From Ignavibacteria bacterium (GTDB lineage Bacteria; Bacteroidota; Ignavibacteria; Tepidaquicellales; OLB5): a stretch of 64,000 nucleotides of DNA. The stretch lies in assembly GCA_017303675.1 (NCBI GenBank), contig JAFLBX010000002.1:248001-312000 (forward strand), read 5' to 3'. Positions 27,554 to 36,806 of the stretch are shown in pieces. Both the position numbers and the translations under genes were made by a program. Each line of letters begins with the position of its first letter. Within the stretch, counting starts at the first letter, position 1. The notes beneath the pieces are model-generated. The model saw only the letters and a list, made by a program, of their open reading frames with translations. It had not been told where the DNA came from and did not search any database.

Positions 27554-29722
27554 ATGAAAATTTCTTTTCTTAAATCGGTATCTGTGTTTGTAATTCTTTT
27601 TTTATTCAATTGTTTAACATATTCGCAGGTTAATTCACCATGGAAGTGGGTCCATCCTACACCTCAGGGTAATACATTGCGATATGTAAAAACATTTAAT
27701 GCAACTACCTATTATGCGATTGGTTATGCCGGAACGTTTCTAAAAACAACAAACTCTGGAACAAACTGGTTTATTACTACTAATGTGTTTGGTACTCAGG
27801 AAAATGGTCAGTTATTTGCATATTGCGGCTGGTTCTTTGACCAGAATATTGGTTTGGCCGGTGGTGAATCCGGAAAACTTGCAAGAACAACAAATGCCGG
27901 ATTAACATGGGATACTATTACAACAGGAGAATCCGGTATTATTTATGGTATGCATTTTATAAATGCCAATACAGGATTCTTCAGTACCTCTACCGGAGGC
28001 AATATCCGAAAGACCACAAACGCCGGTTTAAACTGGACTGCAATATCTACTGGCGCTTCTGCAACATTATACAGTGTATTTGCTTTAAATAATGATACAA
28101 TATTTGTTACCACAACAGCAGGTAATATTAGATACACTACTAATGGTGGAACTAACTGGACAATACAATCTACCGGAGCGTCAGTAACTCTTTATGATGT
28201 GCATTTTAAAGATGGAAATACCGGCTGGGTTTGCGGCAGTTCCACAGCAATTCGCGTTACCACTAATGGCGGATTGAATTGGACACAAACAAGCACGGGT
28301 TTACCCACAAGTACATTTTATGATGTTGCTTACGCTTCAGGAGTAACTGATGCAGATTATGTTTATGTTGCAGGTAACTCTTTTTATGCATTCAGAAGTT
28401 CTAACTATGGAACAACTTGGGATTCAGTTTCTATCGTCGGGAGTCAAACCTACGTTTCAACAATGTATTCCGTTGATAGAAATGCGAACAACATGGCTAT
28501 TGTTGGAGCATTTGGGTTGATTAATACATCTACTAACGGCGGTGCAAACTGGACTGCACACAACTCTTTAGATTACTCAGGTACACTTAATGATATTTGG
28601 TGCGATAATATGAATGGAAGAGTTATCGCTGTTGGATCAGCAGCCCAATATCCTATTATTGTATCTACAAATGGCGGTTCGTCCTGGATATTTAATACCA
28701 GTACAAATGTTACTTTTACATGTTATGGAATCAAAATGTTGAATCCTACTACAGGTTATGTTACAGGTGCTTCCAGCAAGTTGGCAAAAACTACCAATGG
28801 TGGTATGAATTGGGATACATCAACTGTATATTCCACTTCTACTACAATGTATAATGTCGATTTTCCAAACGCAAACACAGGTTGGATTTCAGCCGCATCA
28901 GGTAGAATTTTTAAAACAACAAATGCAGGTGTTAATTGGGAATTACAAACAACCGGAATCACAAATACTCTTTATAATATAGATATGCTAGATGCTAATA
29001 CAGGTTGGTTTGTAGGCACAACTGGTACAATCAGAAAAACTACTGACGGCGGAACAACATGGACGGCTCAAACTCCGGGTACAACATCATCATTGTATGA
29101 TGTACAGATGTTTGATGCTAATACAGGATATCTTTGCGGTTTATCAGGTACAGTAAGGAAAACGACCAACGGTGGTGATAACTGGGATACAGTTGCGGTT
29201 CCATTTACATCAAGTTTATACATGTTGTCATTTTCAAATGTTAACACAGGTTTCATTGCCGGTGCAACCGGGTTAACTTACAGGACTTCTAACGGAGGTG
29301 CCGCTTGGCAAGTCCTTAATACCTCCGGATCTACAACAAATGGAATTTACGCTAAAGGTTATGATTCTGCTTTTGCAGTTGCATCATTAGGAGGAATTTT
29401 TAAAGTTTACAATCCTTTAACAGGCGGAATCACATGGAACAACGAAATTCCGGTTCAGTATACTTTATCACAGAATTATCCAAATCCGTTTAACCCAAGA
29501 ACAGTCATAAAATTTGGTTTACCAAAAGCAGCGAGAGTAACACTCAAAATTTATGACATATTGGGTAAGGAAGTTGAAGCTGTATTTAACAATATGCAGT
29601 TCAATGCAGGAACAGTTTCATTTGATTTTGACGGCACAAGATTCGCTTCAGGTGTTTACTTCTATTCATTGATAGTTAATGATGAGAAGATAGATACTAA
29701 AAAGATGGTTCTTGTAAAATAA
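27554..29722 (+). CDS. T9SS-exported beta-propeller protein (Ycf48/BNR-like repeats), paralogue 2
   Basis: The 722-residue product has the same architecture as the gene before it: signal peptide (to about TYSQ, residue 25), the conserved opening WKWVHPTPQGNTLRY, about 13 repeats with cores such as KTTNAGLNW, and a T9SS sorting domain (NYPNPFNPRTVIKFGLPK, final KKMVLVK). The two have plainly arisen by tandem duplication and diverged throughout. CGGGGGA precedes the ATG. Terminators flank it and three 22-bp repeats lie upstream, so it may be regulated differently from its paralogue. Confidence 0.87.
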   Translation: MKISFLKSVSVFVILFLFNCLTYSQVNSPWKWVHPTPQGNTLRYVKTFNATTYYAIGYAGTFLKTTNSGTNWFITTNVFGTQENGQLFAYCGWFFDQNIGLAGGESGKLARTTNAGLTWDTITTGESGIIYGMHFINANTGFFSTSTGGNIRKTTNAGLNWTAISTGASATLYSVFALNNDTIFVTTTAGNIRYTTNGGTNWTIQSTGASVTLYDVHFKDGNTGWVCGSSTAIRVTTNGGLNWTQTSTGLPTSTFYDVAYASGVTDADYVYVAGNSFYAFRSSNYGTTWDSVSIVGSQTYVSTMYSVDRNANNMAIVGAFGLINTSTNGGANWTAHNSLDYSGTLNDIWCDNMNGRVIAVGSAAQYPIIVSTNGGSSWIFNTSTNVTFTCYGIKMLNPTTGYVTGASSKLAKTTNGGMNWDTSTVYSTSTTMYNVDFPNANTGWISAASGRIFKTTNAGVNWELQTTGITNTLYNIDMLDANTGWFVGTTGTIRKTTDGGTTWTAQTPGTTSSLYDVQMFDANTGYLCGLSGTVRKTTNGGDNWDTVAVPFTSSLYMLSFSNVNTGFIAGATGLTYRTSNGGAAWQVLNTSGSTTNGIYAKGYDSAFAVASLGGIFKVYNPLTGGITWNNEIPVQYTLSQNYPNPFNPRTVIKFGLPKAARVTLKIYDILGKEVEAVFNNMQFNAGTVSFDFDGTRFASGVYFYSLIVNDEKIDTKKMVLVK

Positions 29723-29741
29723 AATCAGAATAGCTAAATTT

Positions 29742-29782
29742 ATGCGTTTACCGGAATGTTATCCGGTAAACGCATTTTTTTT
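29742..29782 (+). terminator. Rho-independent terminator after propeller paralogue 2
   Basis: ATGCGTTTACCGGA (29742-29755) pairs perfectly over 14 bp with TCCGGTAAACGCAT (29762-29775) around a 6-base loop, followed by eight T. The strongest hairpin terminator in the window. Confidence 0.94.
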
Positions 29783-29806
29783 AAATTAAATTATTGGGAG
29801 AGTCTA

Positions 29807-30781
29807 ATGAATTTCGTATTACGATCTTTTTTAATTGCCGTATTTTTATTCATTGCGGCCGGGATTAAAGCAGGGGAAACTGAATCCGCAACAAGGGCAT
29901 ATCATGTAGTGCCGCCAAGTTATACGGGTACACAAGGTACAGGTACATTTCTGGGTCCGTTATCCGGTTCTCCAAGAACCTATCAAATGCTGATAAGGGA
30001 TTCAATGCTCACTTCTCTGGTTGGACAGCAGATAACCGGTTTAACATTCAGGCTTCTTGCTTCTGCAAGCGCAAACTGGCCGGCTGCTGATGTTACGTTC
30101 ACAAATTATGATATATATCTAAGCGAAAGCGTAGCACCCGAAAACAGGAGTTTAACTTTTGCGCAGAATGTAGTTGGAGTTCAGAAGAGAGTACGATTTG
30201 GAGGTCTTACGATCACTGCGGGTTCATTTCCATTTGGAGGCTCTCCAACCACGTTTGGAACCGATATAGCATTTGATTCTGCATATGTATATAATGGCGG
30301 ACATTTACTCATTGAAATCAGGCACACCGGATTTTCAGGTACATCAGCCAGTACCGATGCTATACTAACTTCAACGAGCGGCTACGCATTTCTTTTCAGC
30401 GCATGCTGGACAGGAAGTTATGCAGGTACTGCCGGCTCGCAGGGTAACTTTGTAGTTACAAGGCTGAATGCAAGTCCGCTAACATCAACAGGTAATACAA
30501 GCGAGATAGTAAAAGAATTCAGCTTAAATCAGAATTATCCTAATCCATTTAACCCGGTAACGAATATTACTTTCAATTTGCAGAAATCAGCGAATGTTAC
30601 ACTGAAAATATTCAATGTTTCAGGTGAAGAGGTTGAAACACTTGTGAATAATGAATCAATGCAGCCAGGCACAAGATCAATTATGTTCAGCGCTGATAAG
30701 CTCAGCTCAGGTATTTATTTTTATTCACTCTTTATTGACGGTGCAAAAATAGATACAAAGAAAATGATGATGGTTAAGTAA
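29807..30781 (+). CDS. T9SS-exported protein, type A paralogue 2
   Basis: The product from the ATG at 29807 is 324 residues, almost identical in length to its paralogue at 23943. An upstream in-frame ATG at 29756 lies inside the terminator loop region and would bury the signal peptide, so I reject it; GGGAGAG precedes the chosen start. After a signal peptide (to about KAGE), the unrecognised beta-rich body shares long runs with the paralogue, then the sorting domain has NYPNPFNPVTNITF and a final KKMMMVK. Two cysteines are not obvious, so disulfide stabilisation is unlikely. Function unknown. Confidence 0.85.
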   Translation: MNFVLRSFLIAVFLFIAAGIKAGETESATRAYHVVPPSYTGTQGTGTFLGPLSGSPRTYQMLIRDSMLTSLVGQQITGLTFRLLASASANWPAADVTFTNYDIYLSESVAPENRSLTFAQNVVGVQKRVRFGGLTITAGSFPFGGSPTTFGTDIAFDSAYVYNGGHLLIEIRHTGFSGTSASTDAILTSTSGYAFLFSACWTGSYAGTAGSQGNFVVTRLNASPLTSTGNTSEIVKEFSLNQNYPNPFNPVTNITFNLQKSANVTLKIFNVSGEEVETLVNNESMQPGTRSIMFSADKLSSGIYFYSLFIDGAKIDTKKMMMVK

Positions 30782-30833
30782 TAATAGCTATAATCAATCA
30801 CTTGAGGGTGGTCATAGATTCAGTTAAACTTAC

Positions 30834-30872
30834 AAACCTGCCGGGATTCGAAGATCTGGCAGGTTTTGTTTT
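30834..30872 (+). terminator. Rho-independent terminator after T9SS paralogue A'
   Basis: AAACCTGCC (30834-30842) pairs with GGCAGGTTT (30858-30866) around a 15-base loop, then TTGTTTTT. The 489-base gap between 30781 and rplB holds this terminator, an 18-bp palindrome and the rplB promoter, but no gene. Confidence 0.82.
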
Positions 30873-31004
30873 TAAGTTTAGATGAAACGTACATGCGGCA
30901 CGTCTGTACATAATTCTTAAGCGTTAAAAATTGGTACTTTTTAAACTTTATAGCAATAACGTCAAAAATTACTCTTTAATGCACTTTTTGTGAGCAATGC
31001 GAAT

Positions 31005-31022
31005 TACACTATATATAGTGTA
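31005..31022 (+). promoter_or_regulatory. 18-bp perfect palindrome upstream of the rplB promoter
   Basis: TACACTATATATAGTGTA reads identically on both strands. It lies about 130 bases upstream of the -33 element of the rplB promoter, in AT-rich sequence. It looks like a dimer-binding operator, but nothing proves it regulates rplB; no T run follows, so it is not a terminator. Confidence 0.4.
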
Positions 31023-31150
31023 GCCACCCCTAAAAATATTACAAAAAACGAACATTTTGACTTGACAGTTATCATATTTCATAATGATTAATAATCCCTA
31101 ATCTACCTAATATAATATCTTAGCAGTGGAGTTTACCATCATTTGCTTCA

Positions 31151-31181
31151 TTGACATTAAATATAAAAACCGCTATATTTG
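31151..31181 (+). promoter_or_regulatory. Promoter of the rplB ribosomal operon
   Basis: TTG (31151-31153, within TTGACA) is followed by a 20-bp spacer and TATATTTG (31174-31181), a full match to the Bacteroidota -33/-7 pattern. The same spacing occurs before dnaN and tig. The predicted leader to the rplB ATG is about 80 bases. It explains how the detached part of the S10 operon is expressed. Confidence 0.75.
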
Positions 31182-31270
31182 TCTTCTGTACCAAACTATT
31201 TCACACGTTTTTTGCTAATTTGAGTAATTTTTAATAAAACAGACAAAGTTCTGATCAGGATTATATTGTA

Positions 31271-32095
31271 ATGGCATTAAAAAAGTTAAAACCAATGACA
31301 CCGGCTACGAGGTATTATACCATTTCTTCATTCGAAGAAATTACCAAGTCGACCCCGGAAAAATCTTTATTAAAACCTTTAAAGAAATCAGGCGGAAGAA
31401 ATAATACCGGAAGAATAACTTCAAGGCGCAGGGGCGGCGGACATAAAAGAATGTACCGCGTAGTGGATTTTAAAAGAGATAAAACAGGCATCGAAGGAAA
31501 AGTGGAAGCTATTGAATACGATCCGAACCGTTCTGCAAGAATTGCTTTGGTGAAATATTCAGACGGCGATATTACTTATATTATTGCTCCTGATAACCTG
31601 AAGGTTGGCACAACAATTTTATCAGGTGTTGATGCTGATATCACAGTAGGAAACACATTACCTCTTGCAAATATACCTCTTGGAACGTTCATACATAATC
31701 TGGAATTAAAGCCCGGCAAGGGCGGACAGCTTGCAAGAAGCGCAGGGAGCTCATGTATAGTTGTTGCTAAAGATGAAAAATATACACAGGTTAAGCTGCC
31801 TTCAGGCGAAGTCAGAATGATACTCAACACCTGCAAAGCTACAATCGGTGTTGTAAGCAATCTTGAACATGAAAATCTTTCACTTGGTAAAGCAGGCAGG
31901 TCGAGATGGCTTGGCAGAAGGCCAAAGGTCAGAGGTGTTGCGATGAACCCGGTTGACCATCCAATGGGCGGCGGTGAAGGTAAAACATCAGGCGGCGGAC
32001 ACCCGGTTAGTCCGTGGGGCTTGCCCGCAAAAGGCTACAAAACCAGAAAGAAAAAGAACCAGTCAAACAAATTCATAGTTAAGAGAAGAAAGTAA
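31271..32095 (+). CDS. rplB: 50S ribosomal protein L2
   Basis: L2 binds 23S rRNA next to the peptidyl transferase centre and supports subunit joining. The 274-residue product has the usual length. It carries [19 protein letters not shown], and the C-terminal [18 protein letters not shown] with the conserved histidine. ATG start. It should follow rplW but instead opens a new transcription unit with its own promoter. rpsS follows after 11 bases. Confidence 0.98.
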   Translation: MALKKLKPMTPATRYYTISSFEEITKSTPEKSLLKPLKKSGGRNNTGRITSRRRGGGHKRMYRVVDFKRDKTGIEGKVEAIEYDPNRSARIALVKYSDGDITYIIAPDNLKVGTTILSGVDADITVGNTLPLANIPLGTFIHNLELKPGKGGQLARSAGSSCIVVAKDEKYTQVKLPSGEVRMILNTCKATIGVVSNLEHENLSLGKAGRSRWLGRRPKVRGVAMNPVDHPMGGGEGKTSGGGHPVSPWGLPAKGYKTRKKKNQSNKFIVKRRK

Positions 32096-32106
32096 TTTTA
32101 TAATAA

Positions 32107-32382
32107 ATGCCAAGATCACTTAAAAAAGGACCGTTCATAGATCCGAAGCTTCTTAAAAAAGTTGAGGAGTTAAACAAAGCTAACCAGAAGAAAGTTTTAA
32201 AGACCTGGTCAAGGTCAACAACTATTACTCCTGATTTCGTAGGGCATACATTCGCTGTTCACAACGGCAATAAGTTTGTTCCTGTTTTCGTATCAGAAAA
32301 TATGGTTGGCCACAAGCTTGGTGAGTTTTCTCCCACCAGGATCTTCAGAACGCACTCAGGTAACAGGAAAGACGAAAAGTAA
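32107..32382 (+). CDS. rpsS: 30S ribosomal protein S19
   Basis: S19 is in the 30S head beside S13. The 91-residue product has the expected length, beginning [18 protein letters not shown] and containing [22 protein letters not shown] and [12 protein letters not shown] start. It follows rplB by 11 bases and precedes rplV by 79. Confidence 0.97.
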   Translation: MPRSLKKGPFIDPKLLKKVEELNKANQKKVLKTWSRSTTITPDFVGHTFAVHNGNKFVPVFVSENMVGHKLGEFSPTRIFRTHSGNRKDEK

Positions 32383-32461
32383 AATTCGTTTTTGCTGTTA
32401 TTATTTAAAAGAAAATTGTAAATCACAGTTTATATAAAGAGCAGGATTAAGAAAAAGTATA

Positions 32462-32812
32462 ATGGAAGCAAGAGCAATAAAAAGATATATACAGAGTTCA
32501 CCCAGGAAAATGAGGCTGGTAGTTGATCTCATAAGAGGCAAAGCTGTAAGTGAAGCTTTGAACATACTTCATTTTTCTCCAAAGCACGGTTCAAAGGTTG
32601 TTGAAATGACATTAAGGTCAGCAGTTTCAAATCTTTCAAACAAGCTTGAAACAGGCAGGGTAGAAGAAAAAGATATTTATGTTAAGACTGTTTATGTGAA
32701 CGGCGGCCCGGTTCTCAAAAGAATGCTTCCGGCTCCGCAGGGAAGAGCTTACAGGATGAGGAAACGCTCAAACCATTTAACAATTGTTGTTGCAGAAAAA
32801 GATAAAGCATAA
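32462..32812 (+). CDS. rplV: 50S ribosomal protein L22
   Basis: L22 forms part of the exit tunnel with L4. The 116-residue product has YIQSSPRKMRLVVDLIRG at its N-terminus and the tunnel loop GPVLKRMLPAPQGRAYRMRKR, where macrolide-resistance changes usually arise. ATG start. The next gene downstream is not rpsC but a small secreted protein gene starting 6 bases after the stop. Confidence 0.97.
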   Translation: MEARAIKRYIQSSPRKMRLVVDLIRGKAVSEALNILHFSPKHGSKVVEMTLRSAVSNLSNKLETGRVEEKDIYVKTVYVNGGPVLKRMLPAPQGRAYRMRKRSNHLTIVVAEKDKA

Positions 32813-32818
32813 TTGAGC

Positions 32819-33214
32819 ATGAAAACTGAAACATTTAAATATTCACTTGTTGTTTTTTTACTGCTTGCGGCAGTTTCTGTTTTTGCAAAAGGCTCTGATG
32901 ATAAATACGGGTATAAGTTCATTGAATCAAAAGTATATACCGGCAAGACTGATATTTGGGTTTATGACCTTGTGAAAAATGATGAAGTTGTAAGGAAGAT
33001 CAATGTATACGTTAACACCGGATTTGACGGAAGCAGGATACTGGTGGATTTTGATTTCAATACTTCATGGAACATGTATTACCTGAGCAATAAAAGACCT
33101 GTTGATAATTTCTGGGATTCATACAGGTTAAGAGAGTATACCGTTAATTCCATTCAGGAAGCGGTTAATAAAGCAGTTGACCATTACATCCAGGACCAGG
33201 TTATCGGAAAATAA
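32819..33214 (+). CDS. Small secreted protein of unknown function inside the S10 operon
   Basis: The 131-residue product starts at ATG 32819 (a TTG at 32813 is the alternative), 6 bases after rplV. It has a Sec-type signal peptide with cleavage likely after SVFAKG or VFA (near residue 23). The mature part of about 108 residues is beta-rich, contains no cysteine, and includes YTGKTDIWVYDLVKNDEVV and SWNMYYLSNKRPVDNFWDSY. I do not recognise the family. Its position between rplV and rpsC is unusual, and it must be made at ribosomal-protein levels unless translation is limited. Confidence 0.75.
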   Translation: MKTETFKYSLVVFLLLAAVSVFAKGSDDKYGYKFIESKVYTGKTDIWVYDLVKNDEVVRKINVYVNTGFDGSRILVDFDFNTSWNMYYLSNKRPVDNFWDSYRLREYTVNSIQEAVNKAVDHYIQDQVIGK

Positions 33215-33265
33215 CCGGTATAATAAAAAACTAAAATTATCATATATAATTAAAGGGAGATTTAT

Positions 33266-33898
33266 TTGGGACAAAAGACACATCCGGTAGGTTTTAGACT
33301 TGGCGTCATAAATGGCTGGGATTCAAGCTGGTATGACGACAAAAGCTTTGCCACAAAGCTTATGGAAGATAATATGATTCGCGGCTATATCCGCAAAAGG
33401 TTCGATAATGCCGGAATCTCAAAAATTGAAGTTGAAAGAACTCCCAAAAAGATAACGCTTACCATACATACATCAAGACCGGGATATGTAATTGGTAAAA
33501 GCGGCAAAGAAATTACTCACCTTGAAGGTGAATTAAAAAAAGTAACAAGCAAGGATATCAAGGTTCTGGTAACCGAAATTAAAAAACCTGAGCTGGATGC
33601 TTACCTGGTAGCTGAAACTATTGCTAACCAGATATCCAACAGGGTATCATACAGGAGGGCTATTAAAACAGCCATTGCTTCAAGTATGAGAATGGGTGCT
33701 GAAGGGATCAAGATATATGTAGGCGGCAGGCTTAACGGCGCTGAAATTGCCAGGGCTGAACAGTTTAAAGAAGGAAGGATCCCTCTTCAGACATTAAGAG
33801 CCAACATTGATTACGCCAGCCTTGCAGCTTCAACAATTTACGGTAAGATAGGTGTTAAGGTTTGGATCTGTATCGGCGATAAGCTTATCAGAAAATAA
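33266..33898 (+). CDS. rpsC: 30S ribosomal protein S3
   Basis: S3 lines the mRNA entry channel. The 210-residue product begins [12 protein letters not shown] and has the KH-domain motif [13 protein letters not shown] followed by [26 protein letters not shown]. The start is TTG with a GGGAGA site upstream. It lies 51 bases after the secreted-protein gene and 71 bases before rplP. Confidence 0.97.
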   Translation: MGQKTHPVGFRLGVINGWDSSWYDDKSFATKLMEDNMIRGYIRKRFDNAGISKIEVERTPKKITLTIHTSRPGYVIGKSGKEITHLEGELKKVTSKDIKVLVTEIKKPELDAYLVAETIANQISNRVSYRRAIKTAIASSMRMGAEGIKIYVGGRLNGAEIARAEQFKEGRIPLQTLRANIDYASLAASTIYGKIGVKVWICIGDKLIRK

Positions 33899-33969
33899 GC
33901 AGAAGTAAATTAGCAGGAAATTAAAGAAACAGACATTTTAGAATTTTTCTTGTTTAGGAGAGTGTTTTT

Positions 33970-34392
33970 ATGGCATTGATGCCAAAAAGAGTTAAGTTCA
34001 GAAAAGCGCACAGAGGCAGAAGAGCCGGAAAAGCTACGCGCGGATTCACAGTTTCTTTCGGAAACTTTGGATTAAAGGCAATGGAGCCGGCATGGATCAC
34101 CCAGCGCCAGATAGAAGCTGCGAGGGTTGCAATTACCAGGGAAATGAAGCGTGATGGAAAAGTATGGATAAGGATATTCCCTGATAAACCGTTTACCAAG
34201 AAGCCGCTTGAAACAAGGATGGGTAAAGGTAAAGGCGCTCCGGAGTACTGGGTAGCGGTTGTAAAGCCCGGAACAATAATGTTCGAAGTAGGCGGCGTTA
34301 CAAAAGCTATTGCTGAAGAGGCTATAAGGCTTGCAGCGCATAAACTGCCGATAAAAACCAAGTTTGTTGTAAGGCACGATTACTCTGAGTAA
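33970..34392 (+). CDS. rplP: 50S ribosomal protein L16
   Basis: L16 helps position tRNA at the A site of the 50S subunit. The 140-residue product begins [16 protein letters not shown] and has [27 protein letters not shown] and [19 protein letters not shown], all family landmarks. ATG start with AGGAGAG upstream. Confidence 0.97.
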   Translation: MALMPKRVKFRKAHRGRRAGKATRGFTVSFGNFGLKAMEPAWITQRQIEAARVAITREMKRDGKVWIRIFPDKPFTKKPLETRMGKGKGAPEYWVAVVKPGTIMFEVGGVTKAIAEEAIRLAAHKLPIKTKFVVRHDYSE

Positions 34393-34444
34393 GCTGAATT
34401 AATTTAACAATGATTTTTTGAGGCAATAATAATATTTATTTAGA

Positions 34445-34651
34445 ATGAAATACTACGAAATAAAAACACTGGATACCGCAGATCTTAAAAACAGGCTTAA
34501 GGAAGAGAACGAGGGCCTGGAGAATTTAAGGTTCCAGAAATCAATCGGTCAGCTCGAGAATTTTAAAGGCATACAGAATACCAAAAAGCTTATTGCCAGG
34601 ATTCAAACAGTTCTGAAAGAAAGAGAATTATCAGATAAAAAGGATAAATAA
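34445..34651 (+). CDS. rpmC: 50S ribosomal protein L29
   Basis: L29 is a small two-helix protein near the tunnel exit. The 68-residue product contains LKNRLKEENEGLENLRFQKSIGQLEN and a second helix with LIARIQTVLKERE. ATG start, 7 bases before rpsQ. Confidence 0.93.
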   Translation: MKYYEIKTLDTADLKNRLKEENEGLENLRFQKSIGQLENFKGIQNTKKLIARIQTVLKERELSDKKDK

Positions 34652-34658
34652 TTAACCA

Positions 34659-34997
34659 ATGAGCGAAAATTTAGAACAAGTTAATAATACACCGGATGTC
34701 CAGGAAGTTACCGCATCAGCTGATGCAGTTAACGGTTCATCGGTTAAACGAGGAAGAAGAAAGACCCGTATTGGCAAGGTTGTAAGCAATAAGATGGATA
34801 AGAGCATCATTGTTGCAATTGAAAGAAGGATCATTCACCCGATCTATAAAAAATATTTCAAGAAGACAACAAAGTTTATGGCTCATGACCAGAATAACGT
34901 TGCTAACATAGGCGATATAGTCAAGATCATGGAAACCAGGCCGCTTAGCGCCAGGAAAAGATGGAGACTTGTAGAAGTAATTGAAAAAGTAAAATAA
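34659..34997 (+). CDS. rpsQ: 30S ribosomal protein S17, N-terminally extended
   Basis: S17 is a primary 16S rRNA-binding protein with an OB fold. The core (from about residue 33) has [19 protein letters not shown] and [18 protein letters not shown], then [15 protein letters not shown]-type [16 protein letters not shown]. The usual length is about 84 residues; here it is 112, because of a roughly 28-residue acidic/neutral N-terminal extension. The ATG at 34659 is only 7 bases after rpmC and no in-frame ATG sits at the core start, so the extension is probably real. Confidence 0.95.
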   Translation: MSENLEQVNNTPDVQEVTASADAVNGSSVKRGRRKTRIGKVVSNKMDKSIIVAIERRIIHPIYKKYFKKTTKFMAHDQNNVANIGDIVKIMETRPLSARKRWRLVEVIEKVK

Positions 34998-35018
34998 TAT
35001 TATATCTAGGATTATAAA

Positions 35019-35387
35019 ATGGTTCAGGAAGAAACAAATCTAGTTGTTGCTGATAATTCCGGTGCAAAAAAAGTAAGATGCATAAGGGTACTCGGCGGAT
35101 CTGACAGAAGGTATGCCGGTGTCGGAGATCTTATAGTAGTATCCGTTAAATCCGCTATTCCCGGCGGCAACGTTAAAAAAGGGGAAGTATCAAAGGCAGT
35201 AATTGTAAGGACTAAAAAAGAGACCAGGAGAAAAGACGGCTCATACATCAGGTTTGATGAAAATGCCGCAGTTCTTATAAACGCAGAAAATGAACCGCGC
35301 GGAACCCGTATCTTCGGACCTGTTGCAAGGGAGCTCAGGGAAAAGCAGTTCATGAAGATAATTTCATTAGCTCCGGAGGTATTATAA
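35019..35387 (+). CDS. rplN: 50S ribosomal protein L14
   Basis: L14 forms an intersubunit bridge. The 122-residue product has the standard length and carries [18 protein letters not shown] near its N-terminus, [16 protein letters not shown] and [21 protein letters not shown] start, 21 bases after rpsQ and 5 before rplX. Confidence 0.98.
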   Translation: MVQEETNLVVADNSGAKKVRCIRVLGGSDRRYAGVGDLIVVSVKSAIPGGNVKKGEVSKAVIVRTKKETRRKDGSYIRFDENAAVLINAENEPRGTRIFGPVARELREKQFMKIISLAPEVL

Positions 35388-35392
35388 TCAAT

Positions 35393-35722
35393 ATGACAAA
35401 ACTAAGAAAGAACGATAAAGTAAAAATCATAGCCGGAAACAATAAAGGCAAAGAAGGTAAGATCCTTAAGATCTACCGTTCATCCAATAAAGTTATTGTT
35501 GAAGGCGTAAATATCATAAAGCGCCATACCAGGCCCAACCAGAAAAATCCACAGGGCGGTATAACGCAAAAAGAAGCGCCGATACAGGTATCAAATGTAA
35601 TGCTTATTGACCCCAAAGCGGGCGAACCGACAAGGCTTGGTATGCAGGTGATAGAAGAAGCTGAAGGCAAGAAGAAAAGAATGCGTTACGGTAAAAAAAG
35701 CGGCGAAATCATTGTAAGTTAA
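35393..35722 (+). CDS. rplX: 50S ribosomal protein L24
   Basis: L24 starts 50S assembly. The 109-residue product has a KOW motif ([20 protein letters not shown]) and [23 protein letters not shown] start, 5 bases after rplN. Confidence 0.97.
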   Translation: MTKLRKNDKVKIIAGNNKGKEGKILKIYRSSNKVIVEGVNIIKRHTRPNQKNPQGGITQKEAPIQVSNVMLIDPKAGEPTRLGMQVIEEAEGKKKRMRYGKKSGEIIVS

Positions 35723-35743
35723 AAGTATAATTTATTCATATAG

Positions 35744-36418
35744 ATGGCTAACGAGAAAAAAGAAAAAAAAGCAGCTAAAACAGAAAAACAGGACGAGCCG
35801 AAAGGCAAAAAAACTGCAAAGAAACCTGAAGTAAAGGAAGATTTTGTAGAGGAAAAGATTCCTGTAAGGCTGCAGGATCTTTACAAGAGCGATGTAGTTA
35901 AAACATTATCCAAACAGTTTGGCTATAAAAATCCGTTCCAGGTTCCCAAGCTTGAAAAGATATCTATCAATGTAGGTATTGGCGCGGCAACTCAGGATCC
36001 TAAAATTGTTGATGTTATAGTAAAAGATCTTGAAAACATCGCAGGTCAAAAGCCGGTTGTGGCAAAGGCTAAAAAATCCGTTTCAAACTTCAAGTTAAGA
36101 GAAGGAATGAAAATAGGAGCCAAGGTAACATTAAGGAAAGCCAGGATGTACGAATTCCTTGATAAGCTTATTAATATTGCTATCCCGCGTATCCGCGATT
36201 TCAGGGGCGTGCCTGATAAGTCATTTGACGGCAACGGCAATTATACACTTGGAGTAAAAGAGCATGTAATATTCCCGGAAATAAACATTGACGCTGTTCA
36301 GAAACATTTCGGTATGGATATTACATTTGTAACATCAGCTAAATCTGATGATGAGGCAAGAGAGCTTTTACGTGCTTTCGGTATGCCTTTTATCAAAAAA
36401 GAAGTATCACTTAATTAA
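35744..36418 (+). CDS. rplE: 50S ribosomal protein L5, N-terminally extended
   Basis: L5 binds 5S rRNA in the central protuberance. The core from about residue 43 ([14 protein letters not shown]) includes [46 protein letters not shown] and HVIFPEI. At 224 residues it exceeds the usual 180 because of a highly charged Lys/Glu-rich N-terminal tail of about 42 residues. ATG start, 21 bases after rplX. Confidence 0.96.
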   Translation: MANEKKEKKAAKTEKQDEPKGKKTAKKPEVKEDFVEEKIPVRLQDLYKSDVVKTLSKQFGYKNPFQVPKLEKISINVGIGAATQDPKIVDVIVKDLENIAGQKPVVAKAKKSVSNFKLREGMKIGAKVTLRKARMYEFLDKLINIAIPRIRDFRGVPDKSFDGNGNYTLGVKEHVIFPEINIDAVQKHFGMDITFVTSAKSDDEARELLRAFGMPFIKKEVSLN

Positions 36419-36447
36419 AAAACTGAACTAATTTACAGGAGCAAATA

Positions 36448-36717
36448 TTGGCAAAAACATCACAGGTAGCCAGAGAAAATAAGAGAAAAAAATTAGTAGA
36501 TAAGTACGCTGAAAAAAGAAAAGCGCTTAAAGCAGCAGGAGACTATGATGCTTTGGTTGAGCTTCCAAGGAACAGCAATCCTATCAGGCTTCATAACAGG
36601 TGCGCTATTACAGGAAGAGCAAGGGGCTTTTACAGGAAGTTCGGCATATCAAGGCTGACTTTCAGAAAGATGGCTCTTGAAGGCAAGATCCCGGGCGTTA
36701 AAAAAGCCAGCTGGTAA
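36448..36717 (+). CDS. rpsN: 30S ribosomal protein S14 (long, zinc-free type)
   Basis: S14 is in the 30S head. The 89-residue product is the long form without the CxxC zinc motif (a single Cys in [19 protein letters not shown]). It ends PGVKKASW as expected. The start is TTG (TTGGCAAAA) after an AGGAG site. A hairpin at 36732-36772 separates it from rpsH. Confidence 0.96.
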   Translation: MAKTSQVARENKRKKLVDKYAEKRKALKAAGDYDALVELPRNSNPIRLHNRCAITGRARGFYRKFGISRLTFRKMALEGKIPGVKKASW

Positions 36718-36806
36718 TATATTAACCATACAAAAGTTCGGCGAGGTATGTGATATATCGCGCTCAGCTTTTGAGTAAAAAATTTAAAAGTAAAATAAAG
36801 TAAATA

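Noticed and set aside
29756-29806. Upstream ATG that would extend T9SS paralogue A' by 17 residues
   Set aside because: It lies in the terminator of the preceding gene and would place a polar stretch before the signal peptide; ATG 29807 has a GGGAGAG site and gives the same length as the paralogue.
31062-31092. TTGACA at 31062 as an additional rplB promoter
   Set aside because: No TAnnTTTG lies at the 20-bp spacing seen elsewhere; the match at 31151-31181 is better.
35024-35353. Minus-strand frame of 109 codons opposite rplN
   Set aside because: Shadow of a conserved ribosomal gene; low-complexity Ser/Thr/Leu translation with no family resemblance.
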